A stretch of DNA of 64,000 nucleotides from Exophiala sp. HKRS030. Lineage: Eukaryota > Ascomycota > Eurotiomycetes > Chaetothyriales > Herpotrichiellaceae. Position 1 is the stretch's first letter. Every line of letters begins with the position of its first letter. Location: NCBI GenBank assembly GCA_023897205.1, contig JAHWDD010000008.1, positions 682,001 through 746,000 on the forward strand, read 5' to 3'. A program made the translations under genes and the position numbers. Below the pieces are notes generated by a model. It made no database searches and was not told where the DNA came from. It saw only the letters and a program-made list of their open reading frames with translations. Shown one piece after another: positions 1 to 11,099 of the stretch.

Positions 1-10
1 GTTTGCAGGC

Positions 11-2373
11 ATGGACGGAGCAACAGAGAAGCCTGTCAAGAATGTCCGCAGAAGCAAGAAGAAGCGAGGAAATGAAAAGCTGATACCATGGCTATATGAC
101 CTGGTCCTCTGGGTAATGTCGGTCTTGATCGAACTGTTCTTCCGCGAAGTACATCCACGCGGAGCATGGAAGGTGCCACGCACTGGTCCCGTCATTCTCG
201 TGGCCGCTCCACATGCCAATCAGGTAAGGGCCCTGACCCCCAGACAGGAACAATCACTAAGTGGTGCCAGTTTGTCGATTCCCTGGTCCTCATGAGAATC
301 CTCAAGACCGAAGCGAGAAGAAGGATATCATATTTGATCGCAGAAAAGTCCACACATCGGAAATTCATTGGAACATTGTCCAAGGCCATCGGTGCAATAC
401 CAGTCGGACGTGCGTTGGACAAAGTCAAGACTGCTAAGGGCAAGGTCTTCCTGCCAGACCCAGACAATGATCCTACCCTGGTCCGGGGGATTGGCACCGA
501 CTTCCAGAATGGTCAGTTCGAAGTCGGCGGTCTGATTGTCCTGCCCAAAGTGCGCGGCCAAACACCTAGTACAGAGATTGCCGAGATCCTTTCCGCCACC
601 GAACTACGATTGAAGAAACCCTTCAAAACGCAAGAAGCCTTGGAGTCCATCACAAGACCTGCCTCAAACGAAGAACCCTCTCCCGGTTGTTCATTCAAGG
701 TTGCGCCCTTCGTTGACCAGACAAAGGTCTACAATGCTGTCTTTCAGGAACTCGATGCTGGTGGCTGCATAGGAATCTTTCCGGAGGGAGGTAGCCACGA
801 TCGGCCAGATCTTCTACCTCTGAAAGCAGGTGTTGCGATCATGGCTCTGGGGGCAGAAGCAAATCATCCAGGATGTGGTGTAAAGATCATTCCCATTGGC
901 ATGAATTATTTCCACGCACATAAATTCCGGTCTCGAGCAGTGATTGAGTTTGGTCATCCCATCGAGGTACACCCTGATCAAGTTGCAGCATACAAAAGTG
1001 GTGATCGCAGAAATGCAGTGGGGTCCCTCCTTGAAACAGTATACCAAGGTCTTTTAGCCGTTACGCAGGCCTGCCCAGACTACGACACCCTGATGCTTGT
1101 ACAGGCAGCGAGACGATTGTACAACCCCTGGGGCAAGAAACTTCCTTTGCCTCTGGTGGTTGAGCTCAACAGACGCCTTGTCAAGGGTTACACCAAATAC
1201 CAAGATGACCCCAGGGTGGTGTCTGTCAAGAAGGATGTGCTCAACTACAACCGCCAACTTCGTGCTCTCGGGATCCGAGACCATCAGGTCGAATGGGGCA
1301 ACGCAGCCAAACGTCCGTGGTGGCTTGTGTTTGGGACGCTAAGCTACAGACTCGGCGAGCTATTGGTGCTTGGTGTCGGTACTCTTCCTGGCCTGGCCAT
1401 GTTCTGGCCTGTCTTTGTTACCACCAAAGTCATCTCGGTCAAAAAGTCTCGAGAAGCACTTGCTGCATCGACAGTCAAGTTGCAAGGTCGAGATGTCATC
1501 ACCACCTGGAAACTTCTTGTCGCCATGGCTTTTGCACCGGCGTTATATGCCTATTACACCATTATTGTCTCCCTGTGGCTGGTATACAATCGAAGAGGTG
1601 GCTATTACACCTACCAAGTGCCGCGGTGGATGGTGGCTCGGACATATGTGCCAGACTTTGTCCCCATGTGGCTCTTTGCAATCTCCTTCCTGATCCTCTG
1701 TATCGGCATCACTTTTGCGGCGTTGCGAATTGGAGAGATTGGTATGGATGTGGTCAAATCTCTTCCGCCACTCTTCATTGCTCTCAACCCTCGTTCCTCG
1801 AGTCGAATTGCGCGACTCAGAGTGACCAGAGCAGCATTGTCCGTCAAGGTCACTGACCTCATCAACACGCTCGGGCCCGAAGTTTTCCCTGATTTCGACG
1901 CTGAACGTATCGTCGCTGATCCCTATAGGGAAGGTGCATATCAGTCCAGTTACAAGAAGATGCCAGAGGAACCTCAGATGCTGGACGGCGGCGAGCCCTC
2001 GACCCCAACATCTGGCGCGTTCGAGGCGGTTCCCGAATCCCCTGGCCACCGATCGTTCAGCTCTTTGCTACCCTCGAATGAATCTTTTGGCAACATCGGT
2101 GGATTTGGCTTCTTCGCCTCGCGTCCTGCCACCCCGAAGAGCCGAAGTCGAAGCAGTTCTGCCGGCGGAGCCCTCACGTCGGCCAGCATGCCACTAAAGG
2201 CTCTGAGCACGCTGAACACCGGTGAGAGTTTCGAGGAGGTCAGCAAACGCATCCGGGGTGCGATGCGTGAAAGAGGCAGAAAGCGGGAAAGCGAGGGCGT
2301 CGACACGGGGACCGAAAGTAGCTGGGACATGGCCTCGGAAGAAGGGGAGGAGGAGCCGAAGAAGGAGAAATGA
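11..2373 (+). CDS. SCT1: glycerol-3-phosphate / dihydroxyacetone-phosphate acyltransferase (Sct1/Gpt2 type)
   Basis: Predicted 771-aa ER membrane enzyme that would acylate glycerol-3-phosphate or DHAP at sn-1, the first step of phospholipid and triacylglycerol synthesis. There are two exons: 11-223 and 271-2373. The 47-nt intron (224-270) has GTAAGG, a CACTAA branch site and CCAG. Splicing joins PHANQ to FVD, so the catalytic block PHANQFVD is assembled across the junction (about residues 67-74). A second acyltransferase block, FPEGGSHDR, lies near residue 240, followed by an LLPLKAG segment. Two hydrophobic stretches at about 445-490 and 550-580 are probable membrane spans, and the C-terminal ~140 residues are Ser/Pro-rich and charged, as in the fungal family. 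The ATG at 11 sits 3 nt after a TTTGCAG, so an upstream exon outside the window cannot be excluded. Family call is firm; choice between Sct1 and Gpt2 is not. Confidence 0.9.
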
Positions 2374-3294
2374 TGACCACGACCCGAGCTGTCACTGGTT
2401 CGTCCCGCTCGGTCTTTCGAGCATGATGTTGACGCCGACATGTTTTTATGATGACGAGTGACTTGGGGAACTGCATTTTCAAAAGGGGGAGAGCGTGCAC
2501 AGCAAACTCATTCCGCATAACTTACTTGCTTGTATGCCTTTTACGTCAACGTGGCGAGCATCATACGTAGACTATGAGAGAAGTCTATCAATGTAGTTCT
2601 TGATGCATCAATCCATCAATTTAGCTACGTCACACCGGAATCGGAAACTTAGGCTGCTTTGGGTCCCGTACCTTTGTGTGTTCCGAGATAGTCCGTACCC
2701 ATGGCAGCAAACTCGCAGTCTCGAGGGTTGTAGAATTCGAGCAAGCCAGGGGGGGGACGTTGGAGCAGAAGTGCAGCAGAGTCACCCACGGAGGTGGAAG
2801 TAGGGAGTACAGGTATCCGTACCTAGGCAGGAGAACATCACTCGCAGGAGGCCGGGGGGGTTACCCGAAGTGAATCGTTGGAATTTCGTTCAAGGTTATT
2901 ATATTCATGTTACGGAGTGCACACGGCGTTGGGTTTTTGACAAACCCAGCCTTCCGGTGTCCCGCCCATCCAGATCCCCCAAGCCCCCCGACATGGCGTG
3001 GACCAGTCAAACAACTCCAGGGAGGTAGCAATCAAATCCTCCGACGTGATCGACTCTGTTTCTTTTCTTCGTGGCGACGCGGTTTTCAGTTTCCCCACCA
3101 CAACAACAAGAATCATTGACGGTGGTTTTGGACAAGTCACAACCAGAAAAAAGTTCAAATCCCTGTATGTACGCGGCCATGGAGCCGAACCGAGCCGAGG
3201 GTCTGCAGACGAGTTGAATTCAACACGGCGGCCGACGAGGCCGGGCCACCGGGGGGTCCGGCGCTCCACTGTTGGGGTGGTGGCCCCTACTCAC
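2374..3294. other. intergenic, no gene recognised
   Basis: About 0.9 kb downstream of the acyltransferase. Contains G-runs (around 2750 and 2855) and no open frame with recognisable protein character. It ends where the last recognisable exon of the decayed regulator begins. Confidence 0.5.
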
Positions 3295-4530
3295 GACCAG
3301 TTCAATGAGGCTCTCCAGCTCAGGAGGCGATTCGATGAGTGGCTGGAATGATTCTGTCGGGTAATCTGGCGGGAGGAGGCGTGTGGGAGTGGTGAAGCTC
3401 ATGGCACAATATCTAACGGGGTCAACGATAATGGTTAGAGCAACAACACAAACGCGGACACACAGGGGGAATGATGAATGAAAACCCACCGGTCCACATG
3501 GCACAAAATCAAGTAAATGTGCAACTCTTTCATTCTTGCGTCGGCGGAATGGGCAGTGAAGCCTAGATCGTGCGCCATCTGGATGGCTCGGTCGATGGCC
3601 ATTCGAATGCGATCCGTTGCGCCGACATGTGAGGAGATGTATGTGCTGTTAAAACAGTGTGCGTATCGTGTCGAGCGCGGGCGCGTGCCTGTAAGCTTAT
3701 TAGTGAACCAATTCGACACCTCGGAAAAAGTGGTTGCCGTCATGAGATGGCCCATATGGCACAAAACCAGCAACGAGCGTATCAAAGAGCAATGCCAGAA
3801 TAGTCACAGGCATGGGATACGACATGGACATTGCTTATGTTGTCACTTATTGTAATGGTGTCAGTGACTGTTCCTGGTTGTTGAGTTGGTGTCTGTACCT
3901 TTGTGGGCTGTCCTGGCTGGTGATCGCGGACGGTGCTAATGCTGTCAGTTGTTGTGATAGGGTCATTGGAAGTTTCTGACTGTCGAACCGTCGTAGCTGC
4001 GTCTATGGACAATGCTGGAGGGCGACTGCGAGACGGGAGGTTACTCTGGGTGCTGATCGGAGAGCGGTTTGCCGAGCGCAGGGGAGCCTGCAGGCCGGGG
4101 GCGCTGTGTCTGTGTCCTTCTGTTAGGTGCTCCATGGCCCTGGACTGCCATAGAATTGCTAGATCTTCCCGTACCGACAGTGTGATACGAATAGACAGAG
4201 TGGATGCTGCCAGATCTCTCTTGGACATCTTGGGGTGGGGATTGCGGCGTGTCATCTAGGACACTTTGGGGGTGGTGGTGATGAAGGTCTGGTCCTGTGT
4301 TCTAGTTGGCCTAACGATGGAAAATTGTGTCAGTGAAACATCAGCCGGTGACGCGACAGTTATGTGAGAACAGTCATGGTGCCTCATACCTGTCGAGACA
4401 TCAAAAACTACACCGGTGACCGACCTCGCGACATGACCGCGCAGGGATATGGAGGTTGACGTTGCTGCCTGCCAGACGCAGAACATTGGTCGCAAGCAGT
4501 AGGGTCGGTGGCGAAATGAAATACATTCAC
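3295..4530 (-). pseudogene. remnant of a Zn(II)2Cys6 fungal transcription factor
   Basis: Pieces of a fungal zinc-cluster regulator can be read in order on the minus strand, but not in one intact frame. Near 4500-4420 there is ACDQC followed by a Ser/Arg/Gln stretch, PC and SRGRS. This is the layout of a Zn2Cys6 cluster, but the middle and distal cysteines are missing. A plausible intron (4295-4389) leads to a linker with a His run and PQSPPQD. From about 3825 the frame reads PVTILALLFDTLVAGFVPYG, then (3650-3500) RIRMAIDRAIQMAHDLGF. After a GT-AG intron it continues YCAMSFTTPTRLLPPDYP, with a donor at 3294. The last three segments look like a fungal-specific transcription factor middle homology domain. 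At the A/T run 3651-3654, LDTIRTLF in one frame passes to NSTYISSH in the next, implying a 1-nt frameshift. A living multi-exon gene with different splicing is the alternative. Confidence 0.45.
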
Positions 4531-4901
4531 CACGGACAATCGTAGAGGCAATCAAACAAAACGATACCTGGAGAATCAGATGGTGGATAAGACACTCTCA
4601 GCTTGGCTGGATGTCAGAGATGAGAGCGTCGTAGGAATGATGCGGTGAAACAAGAGAAACATAAAGGAAAAAAAGCACCAGGAGGAACACACTGGTTCGC
4701 ACCAGTGAGTTATAATAGATGGCCTGAGCGAGGAGTATGTGCGTCTCTCTTTCACTGCTGCGTCGTTGTACTGTGAGCGCCTTGAGAGGCGACAATTGGC
4801 TTCAAGGACAAGAAATGCTGCCCAAAGAATGAGGTGAACAGGAAGGGCGATCGAGGAGGGGTGAAATCCAGACCAATTGCTGTAAACGCCCACCTCCTCG
4901 G

Positions 4902-4919
4902 TGCATGCATGCATGCATG
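4902..4919. repeat. (GCAT)n microsatellite
   Basis: Four tandem GCAT units followed by a diverged GAAT/GATG continuation. Confidence 0.8.
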
Positions 4920-5202
4920 AATGATGGCCATGAATCTTTCCTACGTGGTCTGTCTCGTGTAAATCGCACCCTGCGCAGATACGCGTTCCGTCTTGACCTG
5001 ACCGGCCCATCACTAGATACAGCAAAAGAGGACTGAATAAAGTTCAAGCCGACAGCAATGAGCCCCAAATCTATGAGCCTCTAACAGATGGACAGAGGAC
5101 AGAAGAGAATTTGTGCCAGATCTTCTCGCAGCTAGGACTCCCCTGTGATCTCCTCGCCGTCCAGACCGCTGTGGCTTAATTACAGTGATTATTTGATGCC
5201 AG

Positions 5203-5459
5203 TACGGAGTACGTGGTAGACCAGTAGCCAATAATCTATATCACTTTGCTAGTCGACCCTTTGCTGTGGTCTACATTCACCTACCTACTCCGTAATACTG
5301 GAGATCATGTACTCCGTACAGTAAGTATACTCCGTACTCCCATCTCCGCATAAACGCAAGAGACTTTATCTAGGTATCCGTATACGGAGTACGAATGACA
5401 ACGTTGAACATACACTTCTTACTCCGTAAATTTCATGCGCCAATACGGAGTACGGAGTA
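5203..5459. repeat. cluster of TACGGAGTA/TACTCCGTA words
   Basis: Eight exact copies in 257 bp, in both orientations: 5203 (TACGGAGTA), 5286, 5310, 5328 (TACTCCGTA), 5383 (TACGGAGTA), 5420 (TACTCCGTA), 5444 and 5451 (overlapping TACGGAGTA). Near-matches flank them. A given 9-mer and its complement would be expected about 0.5 times in the whole 64 kb at random. Function unknown; could be a protein-binding site array, a short mobile footprint or a recombination product. Confidence 0.75.
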
Positions 5460-6219
5460 GATGGGACTCCATAAAATGGATTTCAAGGTAATTTCTGTGC
5501 TCCGTAAAATGGCACACGACTGAGTAAACTTTTTGAGACAACTTGCTATCAACTTGTCCTCAAGATGATGGTGTACCAGGTAGTGTTTCTTGCGCACGTC
5601 ATTTCACACTAGTCCCTCCTTTTTTCTTTTCAAGAAGGAATGTCTTATGGACAATGAAGTTTGTCGGTTACCATGTTCGTGATTGTTCACACTTGTCATC
5701 CACGAGGACGACATGGCGAAGACGGGGTCAAAATCACAATTTCTAGTGCACCGGGAGACCAATTCCTATGTTGTAGATTCATCTCTTTGCTCATTCGGTG
5801 ATGTACTGTATACACAACTTCTAACAATACTGGGTTGGATACGTTTCTAGCTTTGGATAATTTCCCCCTTCGCCATCAGCAAAGTGGTGCCTTGAACTAA
5901 AGACACTATCAATAACAGGTGCCGAGAAGAGTTGATAGCAATGCTGATTGTTCCGCTCCTTCAAAGGCTCATCGCCTTCTTTTATCCTCAGGTGCAAGTG
6001 ATATTCGTAATACATCGTCCTCTTCGACGATTCCATGAAAGAGATCCCACCGTTGACTCCCCCACCTCCGCCGATTTGATTTCTGATACTCCATGCAGTC
6101 TAGAATCTCCTTTGACCAATATCGGCCGTATTTGTTTCTCTCATTGCTTGTGTGATGCGGTGCGATCCACCGGGGTAACAGCATCGCTCAAGCACCTGTT
6201 CTTGTCGGCTAGGCTAGGG

Positions 6220-7950
6220 TCAAGCAGAAGTGCAGGACAAAGAACGGCATGCCTTGACAACCTTTGTGGATGCAGATGTGTACCATCGTCGTACTTGCCC
6301 TGCCATTTCTCCTCTTGCATTGTCGGCTTCTTCATGCGTCGGACTCTCCTGAACGGGTCGGAAAATTTCCAAGGCTCGTCGTGATTGAGTACCAGAATGC
6401 GAGCTATCGGTTGGGTACCGAGTCGCGGGAGTTCGCATGGTAACCTGGTCTGGATTGTAATGCACCATTTGGCTCCGAGTATACCTCAGATGAGGCAGGG
6501 AACGTTCGATCGCGGCGCGCAATTCGGTTTCAGTCGCGGGGTTGAGTGCACGAGCGGGAGGTGCTGATGACATGGGAACTCGTCGGGCCATAGGTGAAGC
6601 TGGTGAAGTAGGAAGTGGACCGTATATACGTGAGGTCTCCTCGATCGTGACTTGGTGCGCCACATCGGCTGCAATGTTGGCGAAGTCATCCGCTCGCTCA
6701 CATGCCTTATTAATTTCACTGACTACCTCTTGAATTTCGTTGAGCCTGTTCAAGGGGTGGGATCCCAAGTACCTAGACCCAACGCCATGACCACTCGTTC
6801 GAGCACCGAATTGGCCTCTGACATAGGTACCATCGTCAGCTAACGCTAGTGAGCCAGGTACGTTGGACGTGAAAAGTCCAGAAGGCAGCGGCGCGGCCTG
6901 TTGGGTTGCAGCGTCAATTAGCGGCTCAATCATTCGGGCCATGCCTACGGATTCCATAGTGTCACTCAAGGCTTCAGCCCAGGCCGTGGCTGATTCGTTG
7001 GACTGCCTCAGACTCAACGGAATGGGGGCGACTGAAGGAATGGTCGTGATCACGGGGTCATCGTCATGTCCAGCATCGTCCAGATCATGGTCGGGGCGAG
7101 GCCGTATACGTCGAAACACGCGTCTGAGGAAGGGCCCTTGTTCAAGTCTGTACTGCGTTGCTTCACGAGAGCCAAATGAAGCCAAGCCTGGAGGAGTGTG
7201 AACCGGTTCTGGCGGGGACTGCTTGGGCATATTTGGGTATGCTGGTCCGTCCAACGCGGGGGCAATAACAGACTCTGAGGATGACGAGTAGTCTTTTGGT
7301 CTTTCAGATTCATGCATTCCTGACATCAAATTTTCTTCAGTTTGAGGGTATGTGTACTGCGAGTAAGTCTGTATGGTAGGCGAATCGGGCCGCGGAACAC
7401 AGGGTGCTTGGCTGGTCTGAGACATCTGCACTGGATGAATCGAGTGGTATGACTGGTCTGAATGGATGAGCTTTGAACTTCTTTCAGGACCTGCGCTCAG
7501 CCGTGCCAGCGACTGAGACGTCCTAGCAGAGCCGACGCTGGATACCTCAACGATGGGCACTAGCTGCGGTGCCGGCCATCGACTGTGTGAGGTTGCACCG
7601 TCGCCGCTTTCGGAACTGCGAAGTGCCCGCCGTTTGGGAGTATCTGGAAGTGTAGCAAGAAGAGAGCTTAGGTCTTCGACAGAGCCATCATCATCACTAT
7701 TCGTTCCTAGCGTTGGGGAGACACGTTCTGCGTTGTATATGCCGTCATTACCAAGATCGCTGTCGGGGGATGGCGCTTGTTCTCTTATCTGCCGACGAAT
7801 GGATGGCGACGATTTGATCCGGCGTATTGTCTTTGGAGGGCTGTTATCAACATGGCCTTGTTGAGACTGGGAGGAACGGGGTTCTTCGCGAGGCGGAGTT
7901 GCAGGTTCCGTACTGGCCGTAGCAGCCGCACCTTCAGACGCCTGCTCCAT
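6220..7950 (-). CDS. hypothetical protein, largely disordered
   Basis: Single-exon 576-aa protein starting at the ATG at 7950. I do not recognise a family. The N-terminal two thirds are rich in Ser, Pro, Gln and acidic residues with no long hydrophobic stretch, so a soluble, mainly disordered protein is likely. A basic patch, KTIRRIKSSPSIRRQIRE, lies around residues 40-57, and TPKRRALRSSESG near 102-114 could serve as nuclear targeting or phosphorylation sites. A short amphipathic helix (EIQEVVSEINKACERADDF, about 412-430) is the only segment that looks folded. The C-terminus ends in Ser/Cys-rich sequence; a missed 3' intron there is possible. The upstream spacer contains a 24-bp minisatellite. 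Confidence 0.7.
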   Translation of the reverse strand: MEQASEGAAATASTEPATPPREEPRSSQSQQGHVDNSPPKTIRRIKSSPSIRRQIREQAPSPDSDLGNDGIYNAERVSPTLGTNSDDDGSVEDLSSLLATLPDTPKRRALRSSESGDGATSHSRWPAPQLVPIVEVSSVGSARTSQSLARLSAGPERSSKLIHSDQSYHSIHPVQMSQTSQAPCVPRPDSPTIQTYSQYTYPQTEENLMSGMHESERPKDYSSSSESVIAPALDGPAYPNMPKQSPPEPVHTPPGLASFGSREATQYRLEQGPFLRRVFRRIRPRPDHDLDDAGHDDDPVITTIPSVAPIPLSLRQSNESATAWAEALSDTMESVGMARMIEPLIDAATQQAAPLPSGLFTSNVPGSLALADDGTYVRGQFGARTSGHGVGSRYLGSHPLNRLNEIQEVVSEINKACERADDFANIAADVAHQVTIEETSRIYGPLPTSPASPMARRVPMSSAPPARALNPATETELRAAIERSLPHLRYTRSQMVHYNPDQVTMRTPATRYPTDSSHSGTQSRRALEIFRPVQESPTHEEADNARGEMAGQVRRWYTSASTKVVKACRSLSCTSA

Positions 7951-8685
7951 GGTGAAGATGGTTGGTAAGAGGTAGGGATTTCTAAGCTTAACAGAGTGGA
8001 TTCTATGTGACCGTGGGATGAGGAATAAAGAAAGACAGTAGTGATATCTGCAAGGAGGTAAGTTCGAATGTGTGGATGAAGAGGTATGGAAGAAAGTCAG
8101 GTCCCAAAGAGAAGACAGTGAGGTTGCAACAAGACAGAGTCAGGTCCCAAGGGAAAGACAGAGTCAGGTCCCAAGGGAAAGACAGAGTCAGGTCCCAAGG
8201 GAAAGACAGAGTCGGGTTGCAAAGAGAAGAATGAGAGTCGGGTTGCAAAGAGAAGAGAGAGTCGGGGTGAAGAGAGAAGAGAGAAGAAAGAGTCGGATTG
8301 AAGAGGGAAAAATGAACTTGGGGTCGTAGACAGTGCCAGAGGGAAAGAACCATGGAATGAACTTGGGAAGACGTAGTGGTACTTCACTTACAAGATGCAG
8401 GCGCTGCTGACGCTTTCGCTCGCAATTGAAGTCCATGTCTAGATTTGCCTAGACTTATCTCTATACGGTCATTCTCGTTCTCCTGAGTGTGTCCAACGGT
8501 GAACTATGACGAATAATACATGATGTGTTTTTTTGAAGTCCAAATCAATACCCAATTGTTGATACAAGTCTGATGCATTATATGGATTAGTAGCCTCCCA
8601 CAACGCCCGTCTATTCCCTCCAAGATTGCCGGTTTTGTGACTTCGGGGTAAAAGTCGTTCGATCGTAGAATTATCGTAATGGTCG
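7951..8685. other. spacer between two minus-strand genes
   Basis: Serves as 3' flank of the Uds1 gene and promoter/5' leader of the disordered-protein gene. Apart from the minisatellite no feature is evident; an open frame across the repeat encodes only an 8-residue low-complexity repeat and is not supported as a gene. Confidence 0.6.
8097..8305. repeat. 24-bp minisatellite, perfect core with degenerate flanks
   Basis: Three perfect 24-nt units (8133-8156, 8157-8180, 8181-8204), each starting GACAGAGTCAGG and ending AAGGGAAA. A variant unit at 8205-8228 and further diverged GAGTCGGGTTGCAAAGAGAA units run to about 8305. It lies between the start of the disordered protein gene and the 3' end of the Uds1 gene. 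The purine-rich strand is the plus strand. Confidence 0.85.
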
Positions 8686-11099
8686 TCAAGAAATTGGTAC
8701 ATTTCCACTAGAGATGGCGTTTTCAGAGCTAGACACGTCCTTTTGACTCTGTCGTTGTTGAAGGTCTTTGCGCAGGCCTTTGATGATGCCCTCGAGCCGA
8801 CGTCGTTCTTCCTGCTCGGCCTGGCACCAAAGTTAGACGTGGGCTTTTCAAATTCGACCCATGGACGGTGTTGAGAACTTACCTTGATCGTCTTCAGATT
8901 CTCGGCGCGGGTTTCACGCATCATCTTCTTGAACTCGTTCTTCAAGACCATGGTCGATGTAGTCTCGGTGGGCAAGCCGGCCTTTGCACCCAACCATTTG
9001 ACCTTTTCTTCGTTCAATTGAGATTCCAAAGTCTCGCATCGCTGTTGGAACGCGTCGACTTGTTCCTCGAGACGTTCACGTTCCTTCTCATCCTCAATGC
9101 TCTGCTTTGTCATGATCTCGTATTCTTCCAGCGTTGCCTTGAGCTCTTGCTGGAGGGTATTGACCTTGTTCTGGAGTTCAGCGCTACCGACGCCCTTGGT
9201 CTCATGCTGGTTCTTGAGGAAATCAAGCTGGTTCTCCAGGTCTCGGTTGTGTGCATTCAGACTGTCAATCTCCTTCTGGATGGCCGGATTCATCGACACA
9301 TCAGCAGCTCGCTGAGCACGTGTTCCGTACGCCCCGTCCAACTCGGCCTTTACCATGGTCAGTTCTGTCTGTGCCCGCACCACTTCCGACTCCAGCTCCT
9401 TGATTTCGTCCCGAGACTTCGCGAGGTCCGTCTCTGCTGCTGCTTTGGCGGTTTCGAGAAGACTGATTTTCTGGAGAAAGGGGGCAGCAGCATCCTCTGC
9501 CTGGCGGTCACTGGCGCCTCGCTGTTGTTCCAAAAGCATGCTTTCCTGCTTAGCCATGTCCAGCTGCTCCAAAAGAAGATTGATTTGCTCCTGGAAACGT
9601 CTGGAGTCCTCCTCGTTTGTAGCGTGGGTCTGCTTGTGTTGTTCGATCTCGTCCATCAAGTTGTGGATCGTGGCGTCACGCTGACTATCCGACTTGTTGT
9701 TCAGCTCTCGCTGCTGCTGAATCTGTCGTGTGAGAATCGCCTTTTGTTCCAGCAATGTCTCGACGCGCGAGTTCAGTCGGTCGATGATCGAGAAGGAAAA
9801 TGCCAATTGAGACGGCAGGTCCTTTCCTCTCGGTTCATCTTGCGGTATAATGGGGCTCTGGCTGACCGAATTCGTTCGCTGGAGCATGTCGTGAAGACGC
9901 ATGTTAACATCTTCAAGCTGCTCTTGGTGATTCAAGGCCGAGTCTTGGTCCGTGTCCTTAGACTGTGCCTGCACTGCTTCCATGGCATCGAGGCCTTGGG
10001 ATAGATAGCCCAAATGGGCTTGGATCTGAGCGCCGATACGACCGGCCAGATCACCGTCGGTCGGCTGTGGAGGCGGATCAAAGTGCGCCTGTGTCCCGGA
10101 CTGATTGATCATGGTATGTAGTCGGCTGTTGACTTCTTGGAGACGAGCTGCAATGTCTTCAATGGGGTCTTTGCTTCCTCGTTTGCTTCTGCCCAAGCCG
10201 TGTGATGCCGAACCAAATTCGGTGACATAGTCGGGCACTTGGTACAAGCTACGTTCGTCAAAATCCTCGATTCCTGGCACCCCGGACATTCTCCCATTTG
10301 GCTGGCTCGTCATACTCTCCGGGCTTCTCGGCAACTCGGACTGGCGGAGGTTCTTCTTAAGACCCTTGTGTGTCATCTGTAGGATTCCCGCTGTATGTTG
10401 AAGGATTCTCATTTGCACCCGCTCTAGCTCCCTCTCCTGTTGCGACAGCTCCTGTGTGAGGTCCTGGACCTTCTTGTTGCTCGCGGCATATTCGTCGTCT
10501 GCCCGACTCACCATCTCCGCACCACTGGTCCTGTGGTTCCCAAGGAAGCTGCGCCTCTTGTTTTTGGGAGAACCGCCTCTCGAGTCGTGCTTGTCGCGAA
10601 CCGAGTACAGGCGATTGAGTGATTGTGCCGCATCCCGCAGTTTCGTTTCCAGAGCCAGTCTCCTCTTTGTCGTGTCGACCTTGCTTCTCAGAGAGGCCCG
10701 TTCTCTCTTCAACTGATCCATCTCTTCGAACGAGAGCACTTCGAAATCGCGACTATCGCTCATTGCAGTCTCGGCGAGCAGGTGCATGGCGACGGGGTCG
10801 TTGATGTTGAGGAGAGTGGAGTTGCGCGACTGCTTCGGCATCGGCTGTGCGACGTGTTAGCATGGGCATCTTGAATAGACAGACACGAGGGTAAATACCG
10901 GCGCGAAACGGGGAGTCGGCTGCTCGTCGGTAAAGGGACCACGCAGAGCGCCCGACATGAAGCTCTGTGTATTTCCAATTGCCGGAGAATCATCTATTGG
11001 CCCCGGACCGCTGTACACTGAGCTCGGTACATATCGACTCTGGCCATCGTCGAGGCTCTCGACTGCGGACTGTCGCAGTCCCAAGGCGTAGGCCTGCAT
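8686..11099 (-). CDS. Uds1 (up-regulated during septation) domain coiled-coil protein
   Basis: Predicted 765 aa from three exons: 10899-11099, 8883-10844 and 8686-8820. Intron 1 (10845-10898) has GTATTT, GCTAAC and CACAG. Intron 2 (8821-8882) has GTAAGT and CCAG, and restores a frame ending in VSSSEN. The first ATG in frame is at 11099. Right after exon 2 begins comes NDPVAMHLLAETAMSDSR, then FEVLSFEEMDQLKRE and LALETKLRDAAQSLNRLYS, which is the Uds1 domain signature. The remaining ~500 residues are long heptad-rich coiled coils (EQQRGAS, LENQLDFLKNQHE and similar). Family members are induced at septation and thought to act at the septum or cell cortex; that role is by family only. Spliced C-terminus AEQEERRRLEGIIKGLRKD continues the coil, supporting intron 2. 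Confidence 0.87.

Larger units (their letters stand above)
4531..6219. other. intergenic, motif-rich spacer
   Basis: No gene supported. Holds a GCAT tetranucleotide run (4902-4919) and the densest cluster of the 9-bp word TACGGAGTA/TACTCCGTA in the window (5203-5459). The rest is AT-balanced spacer with only short random open frames. Confidence 0.6.

Noticed and set aside
8469..8685. Continuation of the Uds1 frame past 8686
   Set aside because: Reading through would translate the second intron's GTAAGT site; splicing gives a coiled-coil ending at TGA 8686 that fits the family better.
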